A DNA stretch of 28,108 nt from Fimihabitans intestinipullorum (GCA_018714965.1 DVML01000040.1:1-28108), one strand, 5' to 3'; shown: positions 1-7,597, counted from the stretch's first letter. Translations and numbers: made by a program. The notes: generated by a model not told the origin, from the letters alone.

Positions 1-101
1 TATTTTGTATTTCTTTTCTCTCTATCCTACATTTTTAAAACAGAGTCTCTCATTCTTTTTTAATTCTTATCTCTACATTTCACACTTACATAAATTCGTA
101 A

Positions 102-431
102 CTATTTACAATTTAATTTTACTTTAACAGAATCGATTTTCTGATCGCTCGTAGCTTTGATCGTTGCTTTTGTACTATCTTTACAATCTTCGAACATACT
201 TAAATCGAATCTATCTTTCTCATCGACATTTTCACTTTCGTTCATGTCTCTGAGTGCACCTAGTGTTACTTCGTAATCCATTGATACCCCTGTCACTAAA
301 GTTCCGTATCTCTCATAATATGTCGTTGCATATTCTTCCATTTTTTTCTCTAAGTCTCCTGTACTTTCTTTTCCACAACCTACCATCGCAATAGATGCTA
401 CTAAAATAAGTGCTAACAATGCTTTTTTCAT
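102..431 (-). CDS. Small secreted lipoprotein, function unknown
   Basis: A 109-residue protein. It opens with a short basic start, a hydrophobic stretch to about residue 17 and a lipobox (VGC, Cys19), so it should be processed by signal peptidase II and anchored to the outer face of the membrane. The rest is charged and rich in Lys, Asp and Glu, with two further Cys (near residue 83 and at 108) that could pair. I recognise no domain. The ATG overlaps the sufB stop by one base and has a strong GGGGGAG ribosome site, so the two are translationally coupled and form one operon. The link to iron-sulphur assembly is positional only. The 101 bases to the left window edge hold nothing I can identify. 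Confidence 0.8.
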   Translation of the reverse strand: MKKALLALILVASIAMVGCGKESTGDLEKKMEEYATTYYERYGTLVTGVSMDYEVTLGALRDMNESENVDEKDRFDLSMFEDCKDSTKATIKATSDQKIDSVKVKLNCK

Positions 432-1615
432 TATAACTCCCCCTTATACTTGTTCCAAATTTTCATCCATAACTTCTTTTGTTTTTCCGGTAACATTCGA
501 CTCATTGCACCAGATAACAAACACAGTTTCATCTTTTCTTCATCTGTCTCTTTCTCTAATATTTCCTCTATCCATGACGGACAATTTTTAGAAACATGCG
601 CCTCATAATTGATATGAGAACTTCGATTAGATATCGTGTTCTTCGGAATTTTATCATTTTTGGAACACTCATCTATTATTATTGTATCACATTTCACATC
701 ATTTTTGGAATTTTTCGCTTTTTTTGTAATATTTATCGTGTTACGTTCTGTCAAGGAGGCATCTTTCATTACGATTGCTTGACTCATAATAGAGCTTTTT
801 GTATTTTCTCCTAAATGTATCATTTTCGCACCAATGTCTTTTTCTTGCTGAGAAGAAACAAGTGTACATTGCCACATTTTCGCACTCGCTCCATTTCCTT
901 TTAAAATGTAACTTGGATACCCCATTTTCACATGATCTCCCATGTCACATTGAATCCACTCTAAATATCCGTCTTCCTCTACAATAGAACGTTTTATGAT
1001 GAGATGATCTAATGATGTATCATTCGAAAATGAAATATAGTGACACTTAGCTTTCTTTTTTACATAGATCTCAACTTCGGATATCATGAAAGATTCTCTC
1101 TTCGAAGTTTCCTTAGAATCTTCTACATAAGTAAGTTCACTTCCTTCATCTACGATAATTAATGTGTGTGGAAACGAACTGATCTCTGTATTGCTTTTTT
1201 GAAAAAGACTCGTAAATGGTACTTCTACTTTTGTATGAGGTGGAACATAAATAAAAGTTCCTCCATTCATGAGTGCTGTATGTAATGCACTATACTTATT
1301 TTCATCGTACCGAATCACATGTTGAATCCAAAGCCTAAATAATTTAGAATATCGATCCCTTGCCGTGCAAAGATCACAATAGACAATCTTTTTCCCACCT
1401 TGCAAAAAACTTCGATCTTGATTCTTCTGATTCGTTGTGATTGGAAAAATTCTATCGATGCTTAAATTTACATCAGGTCCAAAATTAGGAGTTGGCTGTT
1501 CTATATATGAACGAAAGGACTTTTCGCGTAATTGTCTCAACCATTTTGGTTCTTCTTTATAAAGTTCTAACACATTTTGATATTGCTGTAACCAAGTTTC
1601 TCTTTTTTCATCCAT
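431..1615 (-). CDS. sufB: SufB-type Fe-S cluster scaffold protein (short form)
   Basis: A 394-residue member of the SufB/SufD family, the beta-helix scaffold on which SUF builds [Fe-S] clusters with SufC, SufS and SufU. SufB-like blocks run in order: GGTFIYVPPHTKVEVPF (about 110-130), HTLIIVDEGSELTYVE, EVEIYVKKKAKCHY, KRSIVEEDGYLEW and GAKMIHLGENTKSSI. The usual length is about 465, and the N-terminal region is shortened. Cys317 (IIIDEC) matches the conserved scaffold Cys near the C-terminus. Where most SufB proteins have His-Glu, this one reads Tyr337-Glu338. A TATAAT lies 22 bases upstream of the ATG, after the terminator of the preceding gene, so it probably has its own promoter. sufC, sufD and sufS are not in the window. 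SufD is a less likely alternative. Confidence 0.88.
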   Translation of the reverse strand: MDEKRETWLQQYQNVLELYKEEPKWLRQLREKSFRSYIEQPTPNFGPDVNLSIDRIFPITTNQKNQDRSFLQGGKKIVYCDLCTARDRYSKLFRLWIQHVIRYDENKYSALHTALMNGGTFIYVPPHTKVEVPFTSLFQKSNTEISSFPHTLIIVDEGSELTYVEDSKETSKRESFMISEVEIYVKKKAKCHYISFSNDTSLDHLIIKRSIVEEDGYLEWIQCDMGDHVKMGYPSYILKGNGASAKMWQCTLVSSQQEKDIGAKMIHLGENTKSSIMSQAIVMKDASLTERNTINITKKAKNSKNDVKCDTIIIDECSKNDKIPKNTISNRSSHINYEAHVSKNCPSWIEEILEKETDEEKMKLCLLSGAMSRMLPEKQKKLWMKIWNKYKGEL

Positions 1616-1636
1616 AATATCAACTCCGACAGTTTC

Positions 1637-1642
1637 ATTATA
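1637..1642 (-). promoter_or_regulatory. Probable -10 box of the sufB-lipoprotein unit
   Basis: TATAAT on the minus strand, just downstream of the terminator that ends the previous gene and 22 bases before the sufB ATG. No good -35 is visible at 17 bases. Confidence 0.45.
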
Positions 1643-1654
1643 CTAGACTTCAAA

Positions 1655-1685
1655 CAAAAGAAAAAGAGAAATTTGTAATTTCTCT
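1655..1685 (-). terminator. Rho-independent terminator after the 1685-2581 gene
   Basis: A nine-pair AT-rich stem (arms 1665-1673 and 1677-1685) with a three-base loop, followed on the minus strand by a T-rich run. It touches the stop codon of the upstream gene. Confidence 0.7.
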
Positions 1686-2581
1686 TATAAATGTTTTTGT
1701 GGAGCTTTTCCTTTTTTCGTATAACGATTTGTTACAATTTCGATATTTGTCTGTTCAAACACTTTCCAAATTTGATAAATATAAGTAAGGTCTGCCTTAT
1801 TTGCATTTTTTAACAACTCATCCAACATATTTTTTCTTTTGATCAAAGCGTACTTTCTGTCCTTTGGATATTCGACATATTGATCTGGAACAAACACTGG
1901 ATAGCGACTAAAAGTTCCTGTTAATAATTGCTTTTTTGCATCTCCGTTTTCATGATATTCTGGTGGCTGACGAAAATCATTTAAGATATAGGCAACCCCT
2001 TGATCGATATAAGCAAAATATCGTGGAGATTCTTCCTCAAAATATAAACTATTATCTTTTTCCCATGCGCTTATGTGCTGTGCAGCTACATTTCCATGAC
2101 GTAATCCTACAGCGATTGCCTCCTGATGTACATCAGAATCTACTTTTCCTATAGAAACCAAGCTCACCGGTGTCAAGTTACACTGAAGCTCAGCAATTTT
2201 TTCCCTTCTGGATTTCTGTAGACATTCTTTTGATAATTGCTTAGTATTTTGACCTTGATACCATTCTAAGAAACGTCCGTAGACGATTGCCGCATCTGCT
2301 AAATGTCTCGGATTATATTTTATTGCTGAAAACGGTTCGAACTCATACGATGATGGAACTTTCTTCCGATCATAAATATCGATATATTCTCCCGTTTCCG
2401 GATCTTTATAAGCGAGGTTTATAACTCCATTCACATTATAAACATAAACATCTTTTTCCATCTCCTCGTAACATGAGCGTGATGCTCCCGCCACATTGGA
2501 ACTCATCGTCGACGCTTTTATTAAAAAATCGAGTCCCTTTTTCATCAATTTAATTGGTTTTTGATAAAATTTATCGTTCAT
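1685..2581 (-). CDS. Unrecognised protein encoded with sufU
   Basis: A 298-residue soluble protein that I do not recognise. There is no signal peptide or membrane span. Visible features are an N-terminal basic helix (KPIKLMKKGLDFLIKAS), a Tyr-rich region with a short acidic stretch (DPETGEYIDIYDRK), and a central segment VSIGKVDSDVHQEAIAVGL followed by LRHGNVAAQHISAWEK. The C-terminal 60 residues are basic and helical. An ATG at 2605 is possible, but the ATG at 2581 has the better site (AAGGAAA, 7 bases) and is chosen. It overlaps the sufU stop by 11 bases, so the two are coupled and share a promoter. Sitting between sufU and sufB suggests, without proving, a role in Fe-S or sulphur metabolism. 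Confidence 0.75.
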   Translation of the reverse strand: MNDKFYQKPIKLMKKGLDFLIKASTMSSNVAGASRSCYEEMEKDVYVYNVNGVINLAYKDPETGEYIDIYDRKKVPSSYEFEPFSAIKYNPRHLADAAIVYGRFLEWYQGQNTKQLSKECLQKSRREKIAELQCNLTPVSLVSIGKVDSDVHQEAIAVGLRHGNVAAQHISAWEKDNSLYFEEESPRYFAYIDQGVAYILNDFRQPPEYHENGDAKKQLLTGTFSRYPVFVPDQYVEYPKDRKYALIKRKNMLDELLKNANKADLTYIYQIWKVFEQTNIEIVTNRYTKKGKAPQKHL

Positions 2582-3014
2582 TTTGTTTTCCTTCTTTCTC
2601 TTCATTTAAAATTTTTTCTAACCCCCACCATGGAAGTAATACACACTTTTTACGATTTGGTTGTTTTGCAATATCATCATATACAATGGTATCTTCTAAA
2701 ACATTCGCATCGTATTCTTCTCCTTCGATCATTGCTTCAAACTGCTGTAAAATAACTTCAGCTTCTTCTAACGTTTTTCCGATCAGTGTTTGAATCATCA
2801 ATGAAGTAGAACTCGTACACATCGCACAAGCTTCACCGTCGAAACGAAGATCAACAATGCGCCCGTTCTCAAGCTTGGCCATAAGATGAACTTCATCGAT
2901 ACAACTCTCGTTAGATGTATTTGCTTTTCGATAAGTTTCGTCTGAAACAAGCCCTCTATGAACTGGATTCTGATAGTGCTTTAAGATTATTTCTCTTCTT
3001 TGATTTGCATCCAT
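2571..3014 (-). CDS. sufU: SufU, Fe-S assembly sulphur-transfer protein
   Basis: A 147-residue member of the SufU/NifU-N fold. In Firmicutes SufU is a zinc protein that takes persulphide sulphur from the desulphurase SufS and passes it to SufB. The expected ligands are present: Cys38 and Asp40 (NESCID), Cys63 (GEACAMC) and a Cys near 124 (KKCVLLPWWGLEKIL), spaced as in Bacillus SufU. The opening YQNPVHRG is typical. It is first in an operon with the 1685-2581 gene. No sufS or sufC is adjacent, unlike the usual sufCDSUB order, so the pathway genes must be split or elsewhere. Confidence 0.92.
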   Translation of the reverse strand: MDANQRREIILKHYQNPVHRGLVSDETYRKANTSNESCIDEVHLMAKLENGRIVDLRFDGEACAMCTSSTSLMIQTLIGKTLEEAEVILQQFEAMIEGEEYDANVLEDTIVYDDIAKQPNRKKCVLLPWWGLEKILNEEKEGKQNER

Positions 3015-3038
3015 ATTTTCTCTTCTTTCATATGGCTT

Positions 3039-3067
3039 ATTATATCGAAAAAAGAAGGAAAAAGCAA
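3039..3067 (-). promoter_or_regulatory. Promoter of the sufU operon
   Basis: On the minus strand, TTGCTT (3062-3067), a 17-base spacer and TATAAT (3039-3044), ending 24 bases before the sufU ATG. The -35 lies in the T-rich tail of the spoVS terminator, so the two units are tightly packed. Confidence 0.7.
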
Positions 3068-3090
3068 GAAAAATACCTTGCGGTATTTAT
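3062..3090 (-). terminator. Terminator of spoVS
   Basis: A seven-pair stem (3071-3077 with 3082-3088) with a TTGC loop, followed by a T-rich tail on the minus strand. It overlaps the spoVS stop codon. Confidence 0.75.
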
Positions 3091-3347
3091 CTAGATTCTA
3101 CAATTAGTTTGATCGCCGTTCTCTCTTCACCATCTATTACAATATCAGTAAATGCGGGAATACAAATCAAATTTTTCCCGGACGGCGCAACAAATCCTCG
3201 TGCGATTGCTATTGCCTTAATTGCCTGGTTTAAAGCTCCTGCTCCAATCGCCTGAATTTCTACACTACCTTTTTCTCTAAATACATTGGCAAGCGCTCCT
3301 GCAACACTATTTGGATTTGACTTCGTTGAAACTTTTAATGTTTCCAT
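3087..3347 (-). CDS. spoVS: SpoVS, stage V sporulation protein S family
   Basis: An 86-residue protein matching SpoVS/Alba-like proteins almost throughout: KVSTKSNPNSVAGALANV, AIGAGALNQAIKAIAIARGF, PSGKNLICIPAFTDI and DGEERTAIKLIVE. SpoVS is a small nucleic-acid-binding-fold protein needed for late sporulation steps in Bacillus. It also occurs in some species not known to sporulate, so it hints at sporulation ancestry without proving it. The frame stays open to 3392, but the family starts at the Met used here (3347). An AAAGGA lies upstream, rather far at about 13 bases. It is transcribed alone, between the divergent sortase gene and its own terminator. Confidence 0.93.
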   Translation of the reverse strand: METLKVSTKSNPNSVAGALANVFREKGSVEIQAIGAGALNQAIKAIAIARGFVAPSGKNLICIPAFTDIVIDGEERTAIKLIVESR

Positions 3348-3449
3348 AATATTTTCATCATTCCTTTCTCTGTTCAATTTATCATATGTCATTTGAAATG
3401 ATTACAGAACAGTTTTAGAAAAAATATACCTTTCTTTCGAATAATATAG

Positions 3450-3455
3450 TATAAT
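3450..3455 (+). promoter_or_regulatory. Probable -10 box of the sortase gene
   Basis: TATAAT 15 bases before the sortase ATG, with no convincing -35 at the right distance. The ribosome site GGTGAT follows. Confidence 0.45.
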
Positions 3456-3470
3456 AAAAACGGTGATAGA

Positions 3471-4289
3471 ATGAAAAAGAGAAAAACACCAACATGGTGT
3501 TGGTTTATTGTTTTATGTGTTTCAGTTTTTGTATTTTCCCTAGCCGGCTTTAAAATATTATTTTGGCATCAAGATAACAAAGATACTGCGAAACAAATAG
3601 ATGACTTGGAAGATGAAGTCAAAACAACTGAGGTAGAAGCACCTGCCGAAGAAACTATGGTCAATGCCCCAGAAAATCAAACTCCAGATAACGATTATTG
3701 GAATTATATTAAACTCCCACTCATCAATGTCGACTTTAACGAATTGAAAAAGAAAAACAGCGATACAGTTGCTTTCCTTAAAGTAAACGGTACGAACATC
3801 AATTATCCCGTCGTACAAACGAATGACAACAGTTATTATTTAACACATTCATATGACAAGCAAAAAAATGATGCCGGTTGGGTATTTTTAGATTATCGAA
3901 ACGATATCAATAGTCTAAGTCAAAACAATGTCATTTATGCACACGGAAGATATGATTCTACGATGTTTGGATCTTTAAAAAATGTATTTAAAAATAAATG
4001 GTATCAAAACACCGATAATTACGTACTTCACTTATCAACTCCTACATATAATAGTTTATGGCAAATTTTTTCCGTTTATAAAATTCCGACGGAAACTTAC
4101 TACATTACAACCTCGTTTGGAACGACTGAGTCTTATCAGAAATTTCTAACGACGATCCAAAGTAGAAGTGAACTCAAATTTAATGCAACAGTAAATACAA
4201 ATGATAAGATTCTTACTCTATCTACTTGTTATAACGATAAAGAAAAAGTAGTATTGCATGCCAAATTAATTAAACAACAAGCAAAATAA
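3471..4289 (+). CDS. Class B-type sortase with altered catalytic Arg
   Basis: A 272-residue membrane-anchored transpeptidase that joins surface proteins to the cell wall. It has one N-terminal membrane span (about residues 10-32), a charged linker (35-75) and a sortase barrel (80-270). The class B pattern is clear: FLKVNGTNINYPVVQ, DAGWVFLDYRND, His158 in VIYAHGRY and Cys253 in TLSTCYN. The third catalytic residue, normally Arg just before a VV.AKL strand, is Lys259 here (KEKVVLHAKL), and no other Arg is near. The gene converges on a surface-protein gene with a C-terminal NPNTLD sorting signal, its likely substrate; the two share a terminator. Start ATG with GGTGAT site. Confidence 0.9.
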   Translation: MKKRKTPTWCWFIVLCVSVFVFSLAGFKILFWHQDNKDTAKQIDDLEDEVKTTEVEAPAEETMVNAPENQTPDNDYWNYIKLPLINVDFNELKKKNSDTVAFLKVNGTNINYPVVQTNDNSYYLTHSYDKQKNDAGWVFLDYRNDINSLSQNNVIYAHGRYDSTMFGSLKNVFKNKWYQNTDNYVLHLSTPTYNSLWQIFSVYKIPTETYYITTSFGTTESYQKFLTTIQSRSELKFNATVNTNDKILTLSTCYNDKEKVVLHAKLIKQQAK

Positions 4290-4318
4290 AAAGCATTTCT
4301 AATAGAAATGCTTTTTTG
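4288..4318. terminator. Bidirectional terminator between sortase and surface protein
   Basis: An 11-pair stem (4290-4300 with 4304-4314) with a three-base loop, an A-run on the left and a T-run on the right. It can end both convergent genes. Confidence 0.85.
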
Positions 4319-5239
4319 TTAACCATTTATTTTGTTATAAACTTTTTTTGAACTAAATACAACTGCAAATAATCCCATTACTGCCATTGCAACATAAGTT
4401 GTAATCCCATCTAATGTATTAGGGTTTTCACTTACTGTTGTATCTGGAGCTGGTGTTGGCGTTGGTGTAGGTGTTGGTTCTTCTGGTACAACTGGTGCCG
4501 GTTGAAAATCAGCTGCATCTAATGCTGTATATTTTTCTCCTGTAGGAGCTTTTGTCTCATCTAGGAAAAGTAATACTTGGGCAGGTTTTCCTGCTTCTTT
4601 ATCATAGCTAACTGCTGCTTTTACACCATTATATTCGATATTCATTCCTGCTACTTCTTCAGTAGTTAATGCATCAGTATACAAAGTTGGCACAGTTGCA
4701 GATTCACTATCATTTACTAATGTTACATTGTTCATAGTAAGTGATGGTACACTTAAGTCTGGTGCCTTTCCTTTTGTCAACTCAATTCCTCCGTATCCAT
4801 TTCCAGAAACGTTGATTGTTCCTTCTAATGTAAGATTTGCTCCGTTTGCACTTAATCCTACATTTCCACCTGTTAAAGTAATATTTTTAACTGTTACGTT
4901 AGCATTGTATGCTTGAATTACATATACTCCACCATTATATGGATAAGCTGCGTCGCTTCCCCATACTGTATTATCATTACTTCCACCTTTGAATGTTCCT
5001 ACATATGTAATTTTATGTCCTTGACCATCGATCACTTTATCTGATGTAACATTTACTTTATGTGTTGTTTCGATATCATTATTCAATATAATTGTTTTTA
5101 CAGTTGGATCTTCTGCTGCTTTTACAAATGCCTCAGCAGTTGATACTGTTTCAGTTTCTAAAGCACTTACATTTACCATTGGAACAATAGCAAAAGCAAG
5201 AGCGCAGAAACCTAAAATTCTTTTTAAATTCTTTTTCAT
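4319..5239 (-). CDS. Sortase-anchored beta-helix surface protein
   Basis: A 306-residue secreted protein. Order of parts: a signal peptide (residues 1-27; KKNLKRI, then a hydrophobic core ending near VSA), a domain of short repeating beta strands with parallel beta-helix character (about 50-210; DKVIDGQGHKITYVG, NVTVKNITLTGGN, GANLTLEGTINVSGNG), a Pro/Thr repeat linker (TPTPTPTPAP), the sorting motif NPNTLD, a membrane span and a short basic tail. NPxT motifs are the kind class B sortases cut, and such a sortase is encoded next door. The frame is open to 5362, but the ATG at 5239 has a strong AGAGGAGAG site and begins the signal peptide. The ligand or substrate is unknown. No catalytic residues can be assigned. 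Confidence 0.88.
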   Translation of the reverse strand: MKKNLKRILGFCALAFAIVPMVNVSALETETVSTAEAFVKAAEDPTVKTIILNNDIETTHKVNVTSDKVIDGQGHKITYVGTFKGGSNDNTVWGSDAAYPYNGGVYVIQAYNANVTVKNITLTGGNVGLSANGANLTLEGTINVSGNGYGGIELTKGKAPDLSVPSLTMNNVTLVNDSESATVPTLYTDALTTEEVAGMNIEYNGVKAAVSYDKEAGKPAQVLLFLDETKAPTGEKYTALDAADFQPAPVVPEEPTPTPTPTPAPDTTVSENPNTLDGITTYVAMAVMGLFAVVFSSKKVYNKING

Positions 5240-5443
5240 ATTCTCTCCTCTTTCTATCATATTCAAATGAATCATTTTTGTGTATTTAGTCCATATCACC
5301 CTCTCCGATTTTACTAGATCACATATCCATTCTTTTGAGAAGCAAAATCTAAAATAAATCATGTCAAAAATTGTACATTTTTGGAAGATTATTGCATATT
5401 ATAATAAAAAAGGAAAAAAATAAAATTTTTTTCAAAAAAGTTA

Positions 5444-5471
5444 TTGACATTTACTTATATTCTGGTAAAAT
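5444..5471 (+). promoter_or_regulatory. Promoter of tRNA-Gly
   Basis: TTGACA (5444-5449), a 16-base spacer and TAAAAT (5466-5471), 34 bases before the tRNA. Confidence 0.75.
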
Positions 5472-5505
5472 TAGTATTGCCTACTTGATTTAAGTAGTTT
5501 GAAAT

Positions 5506-5579
5506 GCGGGTGTAGTTTAATGGTAGAACCCCAGCCTTCCAAGCTGACTACGTGAGTTCGATTCTCATCACCCGCTCCA
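5506..5579 (+). tRNA. tRNA-Gly(UCC)
   Basis: A 74-base cloverleaf. The acceptor stem GCGGGTG pairs with CACCCGC. The anticodon loop is CTTCCAA with anticodon TCC, and the T arm is GTTCGATTC. The discriminator is T and the CCA is encoded. It is a single transcription unit with its own promoter and terminator. The stretch 5535-5555 reappears inverted at 5627-5648. Confidence 0.97.
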
Positions 5580-5589
5580 TTTGAAAATA

Positions 5590-5620
5590 AAGAACTTAGT
5601 TTTTACTAAGTTCTTTTTTC
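5590..5620. terminator. Terminator after tRNA-Gly
   Basis: An 11-pair stem (5590-5600 with 5605-5615) followed by a T-run on the plus strand. It may also stop the minus-strand gene arriving from the right. Confidence 0.85.
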
Positions 5621-5626
5621 ATACTT

Positions 5627-5648
5627 TCACGTAGTCAGCTTAGGAAGG
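5627..5648 (-). repeat. Inverted partial copy of tRNA-Gly
   Basis: Read on the minus strand this matches tRNA-Gly positions 5535-5555 (anticodon loop through variable region) at all 21 bases, apart from one inserted T. It spans the stop codon of the 5640-6428 gene. It lacks the partner strands needed to fold as a tRNA arm, so it looks like a recombination or attachment-site scar. Confidence 0.85.
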
Positions 5649-6428
5649 ATTCCCTCCCGAATATGAAGACTCCAGCAAACATCGATTGTTCATATTTTCA
5701 ATGATGTCATCCGCTAAATTATACCATTTTACTTGAATACAAAATCGCTTTTTTTCATATCGTGGATTTCGATTCAAACATCTATCCAACGGCTGAACTG
5801 TCAACGGTCCAAAATGTACCGCACTAGAATAAACATCTTTTTTAGATATCACTGTTTTAATAATATCCTCTCTTTTCATCCAAATAAAGTCATCATTAAC
5901 CCCAAATAATATCGCATCAATCATCTTAGTTTCTATATTTCCCTTTAATATAAACCTATCAATTGCTTTCATAATTAACGACTCATGATTGATTTCATCG
6001 TTAATCATATCAACTTTTTCTTGATGAACTCTTTTATATTCCTCTGCTGATAATCTATGACCTCCAGTACCATTGGTAGATCCATCCGCATAGTGATATT
6101 TAAGATACTCTATTATAACATCTCTTCTCACATGATTTTGAATTAAAAAATGAATAAAACTAGATATGCCTTCAACATGTACAGAATTTTTTACTCCTTT
6201 TTTTATACTAACATATCTTTTTATGTTTGAAATTGAAATAATAATGTCGTACTTCTTATTAGATCCGTCTACTGTACACTTTACTAAATCACGCTCGTCA
6301 ATATCATTAAACAAATCTTCTATAAAACCTCTGTACATCGGATCCAGTTCGTAAATGTGTTTATTATTAAGTTGATCACAAATTTCTATCTCGTTTTGAA
6401 AACCATTTATATTTTTATTAAACTTAAT
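5640..6428 (-). CDS. Orphan protein, possible PD-(D/E)XK-like nuclease
   Basis: About 262 residues; I do not recognise a named family. One block, KYDIIISI followed by an SIKKG strand (near residues 60-80), resembles the Asp ... Ser/Glu-x-Lys core of PD-(D/E)XK nucleases. Other features are YLKYHYADGSTNGTGG, a helical middle, and HFGPLTVQPLDRCLNRNP near the C-terminus. There is no signal peptide or membrane span. A perfect AGGAGG sits 8 bases before an ATT codon at 6428. The only nearby accepted start, GTG at 6437, overlaps that site and is implausible, so either ATT is the start or the start codon has mutated. The last codons and stop run into an inverted tRNA-Gly fragment. It stands alone, suggesting acquired DNA. 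Confidence 0.6.
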   Translation of the reverse strand: MKFNKNINGFQNEIEICDQLNNKHIYELDPMYRGFIEDLFNDIDERDLVKCTVDGSNKKYDIIISISNIKRYVSIKKGVKNSVHVEGISSFIHFLIQNHVRRDVIIEYLKYHYADGSTNGTGGHRLSAEEYKRVHQEKVDMINDEINHESLIMKAIDRFILKGNIETKMIDAILFGVNDDFIWMKREDIIKTVISKKDVYSSAVHFGPLTVQPLDRCLNRNPRYEKKRFCIQVKWYNLADDIIENMNNRCLLESSYSGGNPS

Positions 6429-6542
6429 ATGTATCACCTCCTACTTTCTTTATTCGCCATAACTTTTTAAATTACTTTCCATCTCAATCATTTTTCTTTT
6501 TTTGTTCAAATCATAAATGATTTTCTATTCCTTTTTGCTTTA

Positions 6543-7019
6543 TTACTCAAATGTGATTCTAACACTCCCTTGTCCGAATTGTTCCTCTAAATTGTCCACA
6601 TCATCAATTTTCCCAACCCGTGTATAAGAGTATGGTGTCTCAAATGATTTATAAAACAAAACCAAGCAGTCATTTCCGAAAAGCATGATGTCTCCTCTTT
6701 CGATTCTTCCAACATTCGTGTTATTCTGAGGCAAACTTTCATCTAAATAGTAATATTTTTCATTACCATTTAAATCTTCCATTTCTATCGTTAGTGGTAA
6801 TCTAGTAAGCAACTCTCTTACTGTTTCGTTATCTTCTAACGTCGCACTAAATTCTTCTCCGTTTATTGTCACAGTCATTTTTCTTTCCATATCTATCTGT
6901 TCTCCTTCTATTGACTCTGTTTTTTCTCTATCCTCTTTATTATTATGCATGGAAAATAATAAACAAAAGACGATACTAAAGATGATGATGCTAATTACGA
7001 TCCATATTGTTTTTCTCAT
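6543..7019 (-). CDS. Membrane-anchored cyclophilin-like fold protein
   Basis: A 158-residue protein with an N-terminal membrane span or signal anchor (about 5-24), a charged linker (25-45) and a C-terminal domain of the cyclophilin-like type: MTVTINGEEFSATLEDN, ETVRELLTRLP, then GRIERGDIMLFGNDCLVLFY and YTRVGKI. This fold is common as a stand-alone bacterial protein of unknown activity. The classical cyclophilin proline-isomerase residues are not evident. It follows the tyrosine phosphatase gene with a 29-base overlap, so both are made from one mRNA. Start ATG at 7019. Confidence 0.75.
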   Translation of the reverse strand: MRKTIWIVISIIIFSIVFCLLFSMHNNKEDREKTESIEGEQIDMERKMTVTINGEEFSATLEDNETVRELLTRLPLTIEMEDLNGNEKYYYLDESLPQNNTNVGRIERGDIMLFGNDCLVLFYKSFETPYSYTRVGKIDDVDNLEEQFGQGSVRITFE

Positions 7020-7482
7020 TTGTTTCCTCCATAACGTATTCTATAAACGTCTCACACCCATACTTAATATCGTTATAGGTTACATCAAAATTACCATAAT
7101 ACCACGGATCTATAATGTCTCTTGGTGATTCTGTAAAATCTAGCAGTCTCATAACCTTATGTTCTGGATCTTCTTTGATTATCTTCAATATATTTTTTAT
7201 ATTCTCCTCTTCCATTGCTAAGATGTAATCAAATTGATCGTAGTCTTCTTTTTTCATATGTCTCGATATGCGATCTGTAAAAGGAACATTCATTTTTTTC
7301 AAAATATCTTTCGCTTCAGGATAGATACCGATCTGAAATTTCTCATTATAATCACTCGTCGCTGCGGAATCGATTATAAATTCATTTTCTAATCCTCTCT
7401 TTTTCACAATGTCTTTCAAAATAAACTCTGCCATAGGAGATCTACAAATATTTCCTAAACAAACAAATAATACTTTTACCAT
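6991..7482 (-). CDS. Low-molecular-weight protein tyrosine phosphatase
   Basis: A 163-residue cytoplasmic phosphatase that removes phosphate from protein tyrosine (or arginine, in the YwlE branch). The P-loop sits at the N-terminus, VCLGNICRS with Cys8 and Arg14. The general-acid loop is DPWYYGNFDVTY, and FDYILAMEEEN is the usual strand before it. Length fits the family. The DPW loop is typical of tyrosine-specific members, but I cannot separate Tyr from Arg specificity by eye. The 3' end overlaps the cyclophilin-like gene. Confidence 0.93.
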   Translation of the reverse strand: MVKVLFVCLGNICRSPMAEFILKDIVKKRGLENEFIIDSAATSDYNEKFQIGIYPEAKDILKKMNVPFTDRISRHMKKEDYDQFDYILAMEEENIKNILKIIKEDPEHKVMRLLDFTESPRDIIDPWYYGNFDVTYNDIKYGCETFIEYVMEETNEKNNMDRN

Positions 7483-7597
7483 AAATTCTTCTCGCTTTCT
7501 ATTTTATTTCAAAATTAAAAGTACCTTCTATTCACACTCACCTATATTATAACTTATTTTGCTTCCATCTCAATATAATTTTATTTTATTATTCTAT

